From Megamerina dolium (taxonomy: Eukaryota; Arthropoda; Insecta; Diptera; Megamerinidae), in the NCBI GenBank assembly GCA_963854835.1, contig OY978526.1, forward strand, positions 74,000,418 through 74,064,417: DNA of 64,000 nucleotides. The letters are read 5' to 3'. Position numbers and translations under genes: made by a program. The notes under the pieces were generated by a model. The model ran no database searches, was not told the DNA's origin, and saw nothing but the letters and a program-made list of their open reading frames with translations. Below are positions 40,535 to 52,015 of this stretch, piece after piece. Each line of letters starts with the position of its first letter. The stretch's first letter is position 1.

Positions 40535-41003
40535 GTAAGGTATGGCGGTGAATTTTTTTTTTAAATTTCCGCGACCTTGTATAGGAGCCACATTGAGAAG
40601 TGGGCGTGGCTTGCGGATTTCATGCCAGTTTATTCACGACTACAATATTAATCTATTCATCAAGTATGATCGATTTAGACAGAATACTGCTGCAATTACA
40701 GCGTTTTATATTGAAGAGAAATTCAGGCATAAACAATGGGCGTGGCTCCCCAATTTCTTAAAATTCTATTAGGCAGCATAATGGCAATTTATATGTCAAT
40801 TATTATAAGTGAGTTATATGTAGTAAGTTAAACATTTTTCTAATTCCGAGGTTACCCTCTTTAATTGTTCCGTGTGGCCGTGACGTTTGCCCAAAATAAA
40901 TCCCGTTCGTACCCGTGGATCATAAGTTACTTATGTCAAATTTTGTTTAAAGAGCTCAATATTTTTCAATATATTGCCCGAATCAGCCAGGTGACAGACA
41001 GAT
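40535..41003 (-). mobile_element. Minus-strand copy of the GTCY-type DINE/mini-me-like repeat
   Basis: Read on the minus strand it starts 'ctgtctgtcacctggctga', then gives 'atttgacataagtaactta' and 'tgatccacgggtacgaacg', and ends with 'ccacgcccacttctcaatg'. This is the same order as the plus-strand copies at 52016-54670, but diverged and shorter. The two 'gggcgtggc' boxes near 40600 and 40738 are the complements of the 'gccacgccc' boxes. Confidence 0.75.
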
Positions 41004-41004
41004 G

Positions 41005-41105
41005 GAATTAAGATAATCTTAAATTTAGAAATTTAAAATTGACAGTTTTATTTTCTATTGGGAAACATGTCAAACGAGTTGATTCTAAATTGAAGATGAA
41101 TCTTA
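41005..41105. repeat. Dispersed MITE-like repeat with inverted ends
   Basis: 'ttaagataatcttaaattta' at about 41009 faces 'ctaaattgaagatgaatct' at about 41085, followed by 'attgactacat'. It is a diverged member of the family seen at 32039. Confidence 0.45.
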
Positions 41106-41816
41106 ATATTGACTACATACATATAATTACGAGTAAATGGGAAGCTGGGATGGGAAAATTAAGATTGGATTTACAAATATTATATCGGAATACTAATATC
41201 TTTGGGGGCGATTTGATTATCCCCGTGTGTATGTTATGTGTGTGTTTTAAGTGGATCCAATTTTTGTCAGACTGATATAACGTGTCTTAAAAACAGTAAT
41301 GAAGTGATCCAAAAAGGGTTTGTTATTACTAGTTGAAAAGTTTATTAAATTTAAATTTTGTAGCACCGTGTAATATAGGTAGTAATTATTATTATTGATA
41401 TTTTGCAATAGTTGTGGAATCTTACTTGAGCCAATATACAAATTTTGTTTGCTTGCGAATATACAATATTTATCTATTTAGAATATTCTGAAATTAGTCA
41501 TAGTGCTAAATATTATATCATAAGAAACGTTATTAAGTAACTATGTATTATTTCTCTACTATGCCTATGTAATATTATGTACACTTAAATACTAGGTATG
41601 CACCTAATAAGTTTATTATTATATGTATCTCATTGCTCATTGCTCATTTCACATTGTTCATATCTCATCATACCTCATGATATCATTTCTTTCAACTGAA
41701 AGGAGGGTGTTTTGCAAACCTATACATATATACAATATATAATATATTTTTATATTTTCTTGAATAATTTTATTTCTTTTCAAAGAATATTTTACATCTA
41801 TCTCTGTTTATTTTGG

Positions 41817-41977
<161 letters not shown>

Positions 41978-42424
41978 CAGATAGATGTTAAATATTCTCG
42001 ATTACCTCTGGTAACTGATGGCAGCAGGCGACATTTTAGAGAATTTTCTATGTTATTTCAATATTCGTGTTTAAAAATAAGGTATTCTAATGAAAAAGTT
42101 TGTCAAATATTAGGTTTACTTCCATAGAGAGAAAAACGCATTGCAAGCAGTGAAAAAATTCCCGCAGTTTATGGGCAAAATGTCAAAATGTGGTGCTACG
42201 AGGGTTCAAATGATTTCATTCTGAAGATTACAATGTATTTCTGCCTGACCATCCAATCACAAACAATCGTCCAGTTGGGACTGATGAAATATAAGGTGCT
42301 ACAAGGAATAGAAGGGAATCATTCATTACGAGCAGCTCCAGTCGCACCAAACGATCGATTCGGAAGTTTAATGTGAGCAATTAATAAATTGAACGTTTCA
42401 ATCAAGTAAATGCGACCAAGATTT

Positions 42425-42590
42425 ACGACATTACGAGGTGTTATCTTTCCTCTGGACAACGCGAAGCCACACACATATATTTGGTGATCCCTTTTGGAAA
42501 ACTGGAGGAGCTTCGTTAAGAAGTTTTGGTCTATTCACCATACAATCATAACATTCCATTTTCACACTACCATCTATTCGGGTAACTTGA
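42425..42590 (+). pseudogene. Mariner transposase fragment
   Basis: One frame near 42436 gives RGVIFPLDNAKPHT, the catalytic 'HDNARPH' region. A shifted frame gives FGKLEEL and then YSPYNHNIPFSHYHLF, matching the 'PYSPDLAPSDYHLF' box. At least one frameshift and a stop lie between. The fragment is old, and no ends were found. Confidence 0.7.
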
Positions 42591-45500
42591 AAATACTGTG
42601 CAGGGAAAAAAAATTGCAGTCTTAAAAATAACTCCGAAAATCACGTGTCGACGTTCTTAGGCCAGGTTTCACTTGATCGATATACAATAAATAAATAAAA
42701 AGAAAAGATTTGAAGAAACCAGAGTAAAATTATTTCAATAAATTATTGAAATATTTTTCCAAAGGCAAAGAAGACATGAAATTTTTCAAATTAAGCATAT
42801 AATAATAGAAGAGTAAGACGAAAAGTAAATTTCAAAATCAAAGAACCCTAGAAAAAGCGTCTTAATAAAATTTTTATTAATCAATTATGTGGTTAACTAA
42901 AATTTTGATAATCATATCACAAATTATTCGAATAATGATGACTTTTATTAATAGTAATAAAATTATTCGAAAAAAATTCAAAACATTTATAATTTTTTTT
43001 CAATACAAAGTATAATTTAGCTTTTAAAAACTGCGAATAATTCAAATCAAAATTCAAAAAGTTAACCCTATTTCCCTGTTTCAAATGAGTCCTCAATTCA
43101 TTATTGAAGAAATATTCAAGAAAGAAATATTTAAACTCAAATTAAAAATCTGAATATTTATTATTACTCTGTTATTTATGCATTCTGAACACAAATTAAA
43201 CTTTTGGCAATAATCCGAACATACCGCTTTGCGACTGCAGCAACAGAGTTTATCATACAAATGTAGTACCAAAAATGATACTATGGGAAAGTAGGGTTAA
43301 AAATTAAAACATTTTTTTGATTAATCAAAATTCGGATTAATTGAATAACTTTTATTTTGATTTATTAAATTAATTATTAAGTAGGATTTTAATCAAATTG
43401 TTCGACAAACCGAAAGCACTTAGTTTTATCAAACAAATTATTAATAAAAATTTTGGTCATTTGTTTAATTGAATTATTGCACAATCGTAGTCTTTTTATT
43501 AGTTTTATGGTAATTTAGTTTAAATAAAAAATCATTAGTTAATTATTTTGAAACATATGCAAAATTCCTAATGGTCATTTATTTCGAGGTTTCAAATTCC
43601 AAACATCAAGTAAAATGATTTAATTCTAGTGAAAGAAATAAAGTCACATTCATTCTTTTCAGTCAAAAAACCAAAGTTCCGAGTTCTGTCATTTATTTTT
43701 ATCCAGGATAAAAATTATAATTTGTGTGTTCCAAAATTTCTGGATTCTGGAAAAGTGAAAGCTGATTTCATGAGTTCCCAATGAAATGAAGAAATTAAAG
43801 AATACTACAATGATTTTAATTTGAATATAGTTGTGTGCTTTTTGTGACGAAAAATAAACAATCATTAGCACAGGAAAAAAAAACATTCTTCAAAATTTCG
43901 CAGAATTTTGTACATTTACACACTTTTATATTTTGTCGCATTCGATTTGTTGATATCAATCAAATAATTTAGTCATTGCTCATATGCTTGATTGAAAAAT
44001 TTGATTTATTGAACATTTTCTATTGATTTATTTACTTTGGTATGAATATTTATTTAGGATGTAATATTTCAAAATAGTTTTTGTTTGTTTTTTTTTTCAC
44101 TGACACTGTAAATTTTCAGCAATTTATGAGCATTAAAATTGCGATTACCTTCAATTTGTTGCAATTCTTAGTATTGCATCATAAATATTCATTATGGCAT
44201 CATTTTAATGAAATATTAAATAAAATAAAGCAATTGCGAAAACAAAAACAAAAAATTTGCTTTAAATATACCCAAATGCGAATGTTGTTTCAAATGTATA
44301 TAAACAAAAATATATTTATACAATATATCAATAATAATTATTATAGTCAGCACATAGAAAATGAAATAATAATAATAAAACAATTAAGTACTACATAGAT
44401 AAACTATTAATGATAACAATAAACAGTGGCTTCATGGTGGTAACAATGTATTTAAACAATTGCCATATTAGTTACACTCATTTAATTTGCACATTAATTT
44501 GAATTAGATACAGTTAAACCATCAATGTTTCCCCATCATAATCATGCGCAATCAAAAAGGTGTATCTGCAACAAAGACACAATACGATACCAGGTTCATA
44601 GTACAGCGAAAATAATTTCAAAGTCATTCATTTAATTGGCACTAATAGGGATTTCATCAATTAACACTTTTATGTATATTTAACTATTAACTATTCTGTA
44701 CTATATAGATATATTTGTACATATAATTATTTACTAATACAGAACTTACTTCCTACAACAAATGTTTCGCGCAGAAAGTCAGACAACAACAACAACAACA
44801 ACGAAATAGTATTATTTATAAATATTGTCCGTTATTATTATGAATATTTTTTTTTTTGTATAGTTTTGTCCGCACTGAACGATCACGCATGAAATACACA
44901 CACGCACACACAAAGCGCAAATAACAAGTATTGCTCCACCTGAAGTCAAAACAGTAACTAAATTGAAAATCAACAATTGGTTTGAAAATATATATAATCT
45001 TTGTCGAAGGAGATGCAATCTTTAAAGCACCAGTATGTCTAGTTGACTATGTCTAGGTATATTGCATATAGCCACAATATTTATGTATGTCTCATTGAAT
45101 ATATTTTTTTATTTTGATCATTTTGTGTTTGTAGAGGTAAGTACTCGTACTACGTACCTACATAGGGTATGTATAAGTATGTATAATATTTGCAAAAAAA
45201 AACTAGTACTCTTGCTTCTGCAGAGGGACAAATACATATATTTTATTAACAACATTCCTAAATATTATTTTAGAGTTACAAAACACCACAAAAATCATGT
45301 TTTTCTTTTGTTTCTGATTTGTTGCTGCTTTTGTTTTTTTTCTCTCTCTTTAAATTAATGTTAATTCTTTGCTATTTTCATTAGACCCTTTAGATATGGA
45401 CTTTTTGCAGCAACAACAATAATATTGTTATTGAATAGAAGAAAAAAGAAACACTATATTTATATTCAATTGGTTAAAACGTGCGAGGTTAACGTGTCCA

Positions 45501-45741
45501 TCCAATTAATTTGCAGATTATATCGCCTTTTCCGCATATAATTACTAAAATTTAGTTATAAGTTTATCTATAGATAAAATATAAATTAAAATTGTATTAC
45601 AAATATTCGAATTAACCTTAGCTGTATGGAAAATAATGTGCGATTTAATTGTTCCATATATTTATTTCCTTCTATTATTTCTCTCTCATACATCAAGGAC
45701 CTAATGTTAAAATTCAACGCAATAAAATGGCGTGTAAATTA
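42591..45741. other. AT-rich gene-free region
   Basis: About 3.1 kb with very low GC and many 'aaat'/'attt' runs, including a (CAA)n run near 44790. Short open frames (for example 44081-44398) are composed of AT-driven residues and show no domain. I see no gene or recognisable element. Confidence 0.5.
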
Positions 45742-46858
45742 TACGAGAGTGGGTGAATAAGTAACTGAAAATTGAAATAAGGAACACTCTATTTGGCAAA
45801 AAATCATTTTGCTTTCCAAGATGCATATTTCAAAAGAATGAAAGCAAATTTTCAGACGATCTATCAGATAGTTTTGTTGTAACAGCCATTTGAAATAGAG
45901 ACCAACGAGCATAATAAAAAAAGTGAATTTTGTATGCTCCGATTTTTTGTGCGAATCACAATCACACTAACCAAAGAAAATTTTGAAAATGGGCGACTCC
46001 TCACCATTGATTGGGACCATCCACGATTGGTGCAGTCATACCAGCACAAGTGACTCTGGACAATCTGATCGCCCAATCGAGGTCAACAGACCAGAAATGA
46101 TCGATAAAATTCACTGTATGATATTGGACGAGCAATAAGTAAAAATGTGAGTTCTCAAAGAGGCTACAGGCTTAGTACAGGAATCAGCGAATTCAGTTTT
46201 GCATAAATATTTACATACGAAAAACCTTCACTCAAAGATGTGTTTGGAGATTTTCAATTGTTTTTCGGAGCTATTTCATTCCGAAGTTCGAATTAAGCTA
46301 ATACACCAGAGACCAAAGAACAGTCAAGACAGTGGGCTTCTCGTAGTGAATCAAAGTCAAAGAAGATGTAGTTGGGTCTGTCAATCAACAAGTTCATGGC
46401 GATTCTTTTTTTTATGATATTTACATTGCTTACCTTGAAAACGGTATATGGTCCATATTATGATAAGCTGTTCGATCGATTCGACGTAGATTTGAAGCAA
46501 AAAATCACCGCATTGGATGAGGAAGAAAGTTCTCTTCCACCAGGATAATGCATCGGCGCACAAATCGGCAGTAGCAAACGCAAAAAATTGCATAAATTAG
46601 ATTAAAAATTGCCATTTCATGAAGCACACGCATTAGATTTCGCCCCATGGGATTAGTTCCTTTTTCAAACACAAAGATATGTCTAGGCGGTAAGAGATTA
46701 GGGTCGACTGAGAGGATCAATGAAATAAACGCGTATTTTGAATGGATTGATTTTTTGGATTCAGCTAAAAGAAGATTATGCTGTAAAATGAAATATGTTT
46801 CTGGCAAAAATTACCTTCTTTATTTCAATTTTAAGGGACTTATACACCCACCCTCGTA
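45742..46858 (+). mobile_element. Decayed mariner element with both terminal repeats
   Basis: Ends: 'tacgagagtgggtgaataag' at 45742 and the complement of 'tacgagggtgggtgtataag' ending at 46858, with TA at both edges. The interior shows a broken transposase on the plus strand. YYDKLFDRFDVDLKQKI lies near 46455, LHKLD near 46590, and FAPWD (from the D-F-A-P-x-D box) near 46640. NAYFEW-like and ILNGLIFW segments near 46720 complete it. Many stops and frameshifts. The 1.1-kb length is near full size. Confidence 0.83.
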
Positions 46859-46965
46859 CCCTGCACATGTAAAATAAAAAATAAATATGTAACAATTATA
46901 GGCTCCGAAGCGCCCTTTGGCCGAGCTTCTCTTCCAGTATTGTTTTAGAAGAATCTACTTATAAC

Positions 46966-47474
46966 GGGTGTCTTTTTTTTTTTGCTGTATGAGATCTTTC
47001 TATAGGAATATTTATGGTTTGACAAATGAGAATTGTCAAACTGTGTTGACATTTCTGCTCAGTAAAATTTGTCATTTCATCATGAATAGTTTAACGCCGT
47101 TACATCCATTAAAATTGACTGTTTGGTGTGGTTTATACAGACCTTGTTTCTTTCGAAATAAGGAAGAAGCCGTTACGGCGAATGGCGAGCATTATCGAGC
47201 CATGCTCACTGACATTTTATTTCTAAAGCTTTTAAAAAAACACCCGTTACTAGCCGGTTATGAATGGCAGCAACCTTGTAATATTTCTTTTTTAGAGCTT
47301 CACACAAACCTCTTTCAGAAGCTTTTTTATGGCAAATTGTTACTGAAGGAAGAATTGTCAATTGCTTACCGACAGGTGGATACCGTTTCACAGAAGAATC
47401 GTTTCGATATTAAAATTGTGCTTCAGATTGAACCCACGAGCTACATATCGGAAGGCCAGTGAGATACGACACCC
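46966..47474 (+). mobile_element. Short TIR element carrying a mariner-family transposase piece
   Basis: Begins 'gggtgtctttt' and ends 'acgacaccc', so the outer 7 bp are inverted. Its frame at 47095-47260 reads LHPLKLTVWCGLYRPC and FFRNKEEAVTANGEHYRAML, the region preceding the central aspartate in the family whose ends are kept at 15056-15734. The segment then becomes unrelated. It is a non-autonomous derivative. Confidence 0.6.
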
Positions 47475-47506
47475 ACTATGGCACCTTGCACATGTAAAGA
47501 TTTATA

Positions 47507-48036
47507 TAGGGTGATCCAATAAGAGCTTCCGGTAGTTTTTTTTTAATAAAACGCATTAAAATTAATTTAATAATCAAAAAGTGTATTTGAGACGTAAGTT
47601 CGGTTTATGACATTTAATGTTTGAAAATAATTTATTTTAAATGTTGTGGCCAACTGGTTCTAACATGATCCATTCTATGGGTCCAATTTCCGAGCACTCT
47701 TTTGAGCATTTCGGCCGATATTCCGTTAATTACGCGTGTTATGATCGCTTCTAATGCAGGAATCGATTGTGGTTTATCGACATAAACAACTAATTTCACA
47801 TAGCTTCATAAAAAGTAATCCAACTGCGTCAGATCACAAGATCTGAACACCATAACCACAACATAACACCATATGAACACCATGAAATGGTCGAAGAGAA
47901 TGAACAACATTTCTCACTGAACAAGTGAAATGTCAATGAATAATGAACACAAATGTCATATGAACATGACAGTTATAACACGTGAGATGTCTGAGAATCC
48001 TTATTGGAAAAAGTACCTCCTATTGGATCACCCTAT
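47507..48036 (-). mobile_element. Deleted mariner-type element
   Basis: Inverted ends 'tagggtgatccaata' (47507) and 'tattggatcaccctat' (ending about 48036) agree over ~16 bp. On the minus strand, 47800-47645 encodes a C-terminal transposase piece with VDKPQSIPALEAIITRVI and ISAEMLKRVL, then NWTHRMDHV. The rest of the transposase is missing. Confidence 0.75.
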
Positions 48037-48899
48037 ATTTCTCTCTACAATATTAATTTATATGTCTAATAGGATTGTTCTAGACAATATGCTACGTGAG
48101 ATATGACAGTTAAAATTTGATAAAAATTTTACTACTTTATGTGGGTGCTATATTGAGTAGTAGAAAGGGGCTCGAATATTTTTTACAAAATTACAGAAAT
48201 AATCTATTTGCCAAATATGATTGGCGGTTAAAAATTTCAAAGTATTTCACGACTTTTAATAAAAAGGCCAAACTTCAATTTTAAATAGTCTTTCTGGCGA
48301 TTTCACTGTGCTGGCTGTTCTGAACAGTTCTAAATTCATATTTATATTCATTGTACTATCGGATTATCTAATATGAAATGGGAAATGGGAATTCAATCGA
48401 TTTTTTTTCTGTGTATAGACTTTTTATTTGTAATCGAAGTATGCACGATACTATCGATACACTTTTGCCATTTCAGCGGTAGCTCATTTAACCCTCTGCT
48501 GTAGAAGTCTGGTTCACGGGAGCCGATGAACTGCTGGAAGGCACCTTAGACAGCCTCTTCGCAATATATTGTATGTTCTTGCCTGCTTATTTCATTTGAA
48601 ATTTCAACTGTTTTAGAGCCCTGTCTTTTTCATATTTGTAATTTTCGTTGTTTATTGTTACAATTATAATTCATTTTCCATTCATTATTTCAATTTTTTT
48701 TTATTGCTATTACAATTGATTAGTTTTTATAGGATAATACTCATATTTTAGATAGTTTTAGTCTATAATAATCTATTTTGAAATAATCAATTTCTCACTT
48801 TGTTAAAATTTCTGCATAGATTAAATGTTACTGCTACTATGTTAGTTTGAATGTCATTAGTCTTACTTTTTGAGTAATTTAATTTATTCATCATATTAT
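48037..48899. other. Gene-free region
   Basis: No supportable gene. It may include degraded downstream parts of the retroelement relic to its right. Confidence 0.35.
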
Positions 48900-49700
48900 T
48901 ATTATGCAAAAGCTGATTAACTGTAGCTTTATTTTTGTTTACTAATTGACATTATAAGTTTCTTAACCTTTTCTCTATATTCTTCTATTTTATTTTTTAG
49001 TAAGTTTATGTTATGATGATTCATTGTTTTAATATTATTATGATCATTCTTCTCTTGATCTTCTAGATAGCTCAAAATTGTATGTCTTTCTAAAATTTCG
49101 AATGACTGAATGATATGCAGAATTGTATTGATTTCATTTAAATACTATTTCTGTTTGTGCCATATGTATCATTGTATATCTTGCATAATTCAGTTTTGAG
49201 GTGACCTGCCAGTACCCACGTGCTAACTACGTCATTATAATATATTCATTACCTGCAAATTTAAGGGGAATTTTAATATTCGATTTATGAACGTTTCGCA
49301 GCGGATTTATGTTAAAGTTGGGTTCATTTTTACGTCTATTTTGTAGTTTTTAAGCGAACCAATTGATCTTTGCTCTTCATATTCTTCTTTAGTTCTATTT
49401 CTTTTATTTATGATGTGCTACTTTGCCTGCTCGATATTATTTCTTAAAATGGTTGGATCTAAACTGTCTTTTGTAGATTTGGATGAATATTTTATGGTTG
49501 AGCATTATAGTTCCCATAACAATTTGTGTCCACCTTACTGTTGAGGGACTTTGATCATCAATTCCCATTAGTTTCTTTAACAAAATTGAGTGTAGCCTAT
49601 CAATATCTGCATTCCCTGTGTGGCTATTTGGTGTTGTAAGATGTACTATACTCGAATCCTTCTGTATTCAAAAATTAGACCAATTGTTTGTTATTTGTTA
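48900..49700 (-). mobile_element. Gypsy-group retroelement remnant (integrase region)
   Basis: Minus-strand frames near 49660-49480 keep the end of a retroviral-type integrase core, with a T-T-P-N-S-H-T-G-N pattern and an E/D-R-L-H-S box. A downstream basic tail (about 49440-49300) fits the integrase C-terminus. Farther down, an open frame near 49150-48950 has no clear assignment; its place would suit an envelope-like gene of an errantivirus, but I see no diagnostic motif. No LTRs were found nearby. Stops and shifts are frequent. Confidence 0.55.
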
Positions 49701-49984
49701 TTTTTTTCATATAATTCTAAAATAATAGTAAATTTAAATGACAAGAGTGAACATTGGCAACACTTCCGGCAGTAACAATTTGCCATGAACACACTACTGA
49801 AAAAGCTCTGTGACAAAATGTTCAGAAAAAATGATATCACAAGGGTTCTGAATGTTTTGGAATGGGCTAATATAAGTAGGTTCCTTCTAATGCTCTTCAA
49901 AATTTAACACGCACAACAGTAGTGGTAGAGAAGCTCGGTCAAAGCGCCTCTCGGGGCTTATAAGTACCTCACACACTACACTAC

Positions 49985-50335
49985 ATTAAGTAATAGGTAG
50001 TAGGCGTGGCTCATTGATTTCTTTGGAGATTGTTACTCACTATAATAGTAATCTATCTGCTAAGTATAAATGCTCTAAACGACAGACTCTAAGTTATGGT
50101 GGTTTAAATTTTTAAGTTAAGTCCAATTCTTAGACTTTGTATGAGAGCTACACAAAATAGTGAGAGTGGCGTATAAATATTTTTTGAAATTGTTATATAG
50201 TGTAAAGTCAATTTATATGTCAAAAATTTGTTGGTTGTCCTATATGGAATATTAAGTACCTTAAAGTGGGTATAAGTTTTAAAAACTTCCAAGGATAGTC
50301 ATTTTGTTTGCTTCGGTCATTGACTAATCATGGTC
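49985..50335 (-). repeat. Diverged minus-strand copy of the GTCY-type repeat body
   Basis: Near 50135 'gactttgtatgagagctac' and then 'gagagtggcgt', together with 'gtaggcgtggct' near 50007, mirror the 'gccacgcc...agctcccatacaaagt' units of the 52-54.7 kb elements. The copy is old and lacks the microsatellite. Confidence 0.5.
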
Positions 50336-50541
50336 ATTATGAATTTAAAATTGTGCATTAGATGTACAGCCATGAAATTCCTCTTAAATATGAGTATAAA
50401 ATACTCATATAATACCCAAGATATATATTTTAGTGTTTAAATCAGGAGTGCCCAACACTTCCTCATAGAAGTGCAAATACCAATACATATAAACTTTATT
50501 GTTATAAAAAAACAAGATTTTCTTTTAAATCTTCCATGATC

Positions 50542-50652
50542 AGTGGCGTAGCCTGGGAGAATCAGGGGGATAAATTCCCGCCTTGGCAGATGGACTTGTT
50601 AAAAAAGAAACATAATAATATATAGATATTCAAAAATCCTGGATACGCCACT
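50542..50652. mobile_element. 111-bp hAT-like MITE
   Basis: 'agtggcgtagcctgg' at 50542 is mirrored by 'cctggatacgccact' ending at 50652. This makes an inverted repeat of about 15 bp with one or two mismatches around a short non-coding middle. The AGTGGCGTA-type end is common in hAT-derived MITEs of arthropods. An 8-bp target duplication was not clear. Confidence 0.65.
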
Positions 50653-52015
50653 AAGGTCAGTTACAGACAATATTAATGATGGCTCCAATGTTCAGAATAA
50701 TAATAAGAATTAAAAACACATCGATTTTTCTCAATGCTTCTTAATCCAACTTCAACAAAATCTACTTGGATGATAACTGTCACGCAGTATGTGTACCAAC
50801 AAGGCATACGAAAATGTTCAAGTGCATAGGCGTGTTGGCATGAATGGTTTAAATATTTAATGAAAATTAATCAAAATTAGATTCCAATTTAAAAATAGTA
50901 TCGACTTTTTCTTCATACAAAAATCTGTCAAAAAGCCTATACTAAATATAAGTTCGTACTAAGTGTTTGACTAAGAATACAAGCCCATAATATTAGAGAC
51001 TATAAAAATATTCTATAAACCAATTTAGCTATAACTACATTCAGACTGGCAACTCTGCTAATTAAGACAAAAAAAAAAGGACCGACGCTTTTTATTTCAA
51101 AGTAAATACATATGAGTATCATATGTGTCTACATACATAACTACGTGTAACTTGTAACTTCGTCAAGGCCATCGAAACGGCAACCAATACAAAAAATACA
51201 ATATTATTTTAATGGAAATGCATGTCATCATTGCATTTTAAGATATTTACCAACCTGATCTGCAACAAGTTTTAGGACTTGATCTTTTACATAAAATGTA
51301 AATAAAAAATAAATAAAAAAATGAAACTAAAAATAAGATGTGCATATTCAACATGCATGCGACTTAAAGGACAGCAAAATAAAAATGCAACAAGCGTGAA
51401 CCACAACGTAAAAACCATAGTTAATATTATTGTGAATCACATTCTTTAATTGTCGATTGTGAGAGCAGGTTGCTAGATTTGTTATAGTTGTTGTTTTTGT
51501 TGTAGTTCGTTAAAGATAGTCATTTTGTGTACATGTTACACAGTATACCAATTCTGAAAGTAACTATCCCACTCGCTGTTACTGCATTACTTTTTTTTTC
51601 AACATTAATAACATTTGATTGTATTTTATTCTAAATCTAAATCATGTAATAACAATATTATTTTTATTAAATATCTTATGATATTGCACTTAATTGGATC
51701 TCTAAACATTTATCATTAAAGCTAATAGAATTTAGAATAGAAATATAACCTCAATATTTTCCTAATAATTCTAATAATCCCTCATAGCCACACTCTGTTT
51801 TGCTTGGAATCGGTATTATTTATTTTATGCAATTATTTCTGTGCTTTCTACGGAAATTCTTTTTAATCCTATTATTGTGATGTAACGATCATCACATCTG
51901 CACTAAAAGTAATGAGTATTTATGATAATTTCAATTATGGGTATTTACAAGCTGCTTATTATTAGTAACTTTATTTAAATTTAATCATTTTGTAAAACGT
52001 CTCCATTTGTGTTAC
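50653..52015. other. Gene-free AT-rich region
   Basis: No gene seen. Contains one member of the dispersed MITE-like family (50905-50990). Confidence 0.45.
50905..50990 (+). repeat. Dispersed MITE-like repeat fragment
   Basis: 'aatctgtcaaaaagcctata' followed by 'tataagttcgtact' and 'aatacaagccc' follows the order of the 20575 and 34610 members. Confidence 0.45.

Noticed and set aside
42128..42380. Open frame with a hydrophobic start next to the (AT)n tract
   Set aside because: No recognisable domain; possibly part of the adjacent decayed mariner but not supportable.
44081..44398. 105-codon frame in the AT-rich desert
   Set aside because: Composition follows base bias (Asn, Lys, Ile, Tyr), with no homology pattern or neighbouring splice structure.
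46505..46807. 100-codon minus-strand frame
   Set aside because: Antisense shadow of the mariner relic read on the plus strand.
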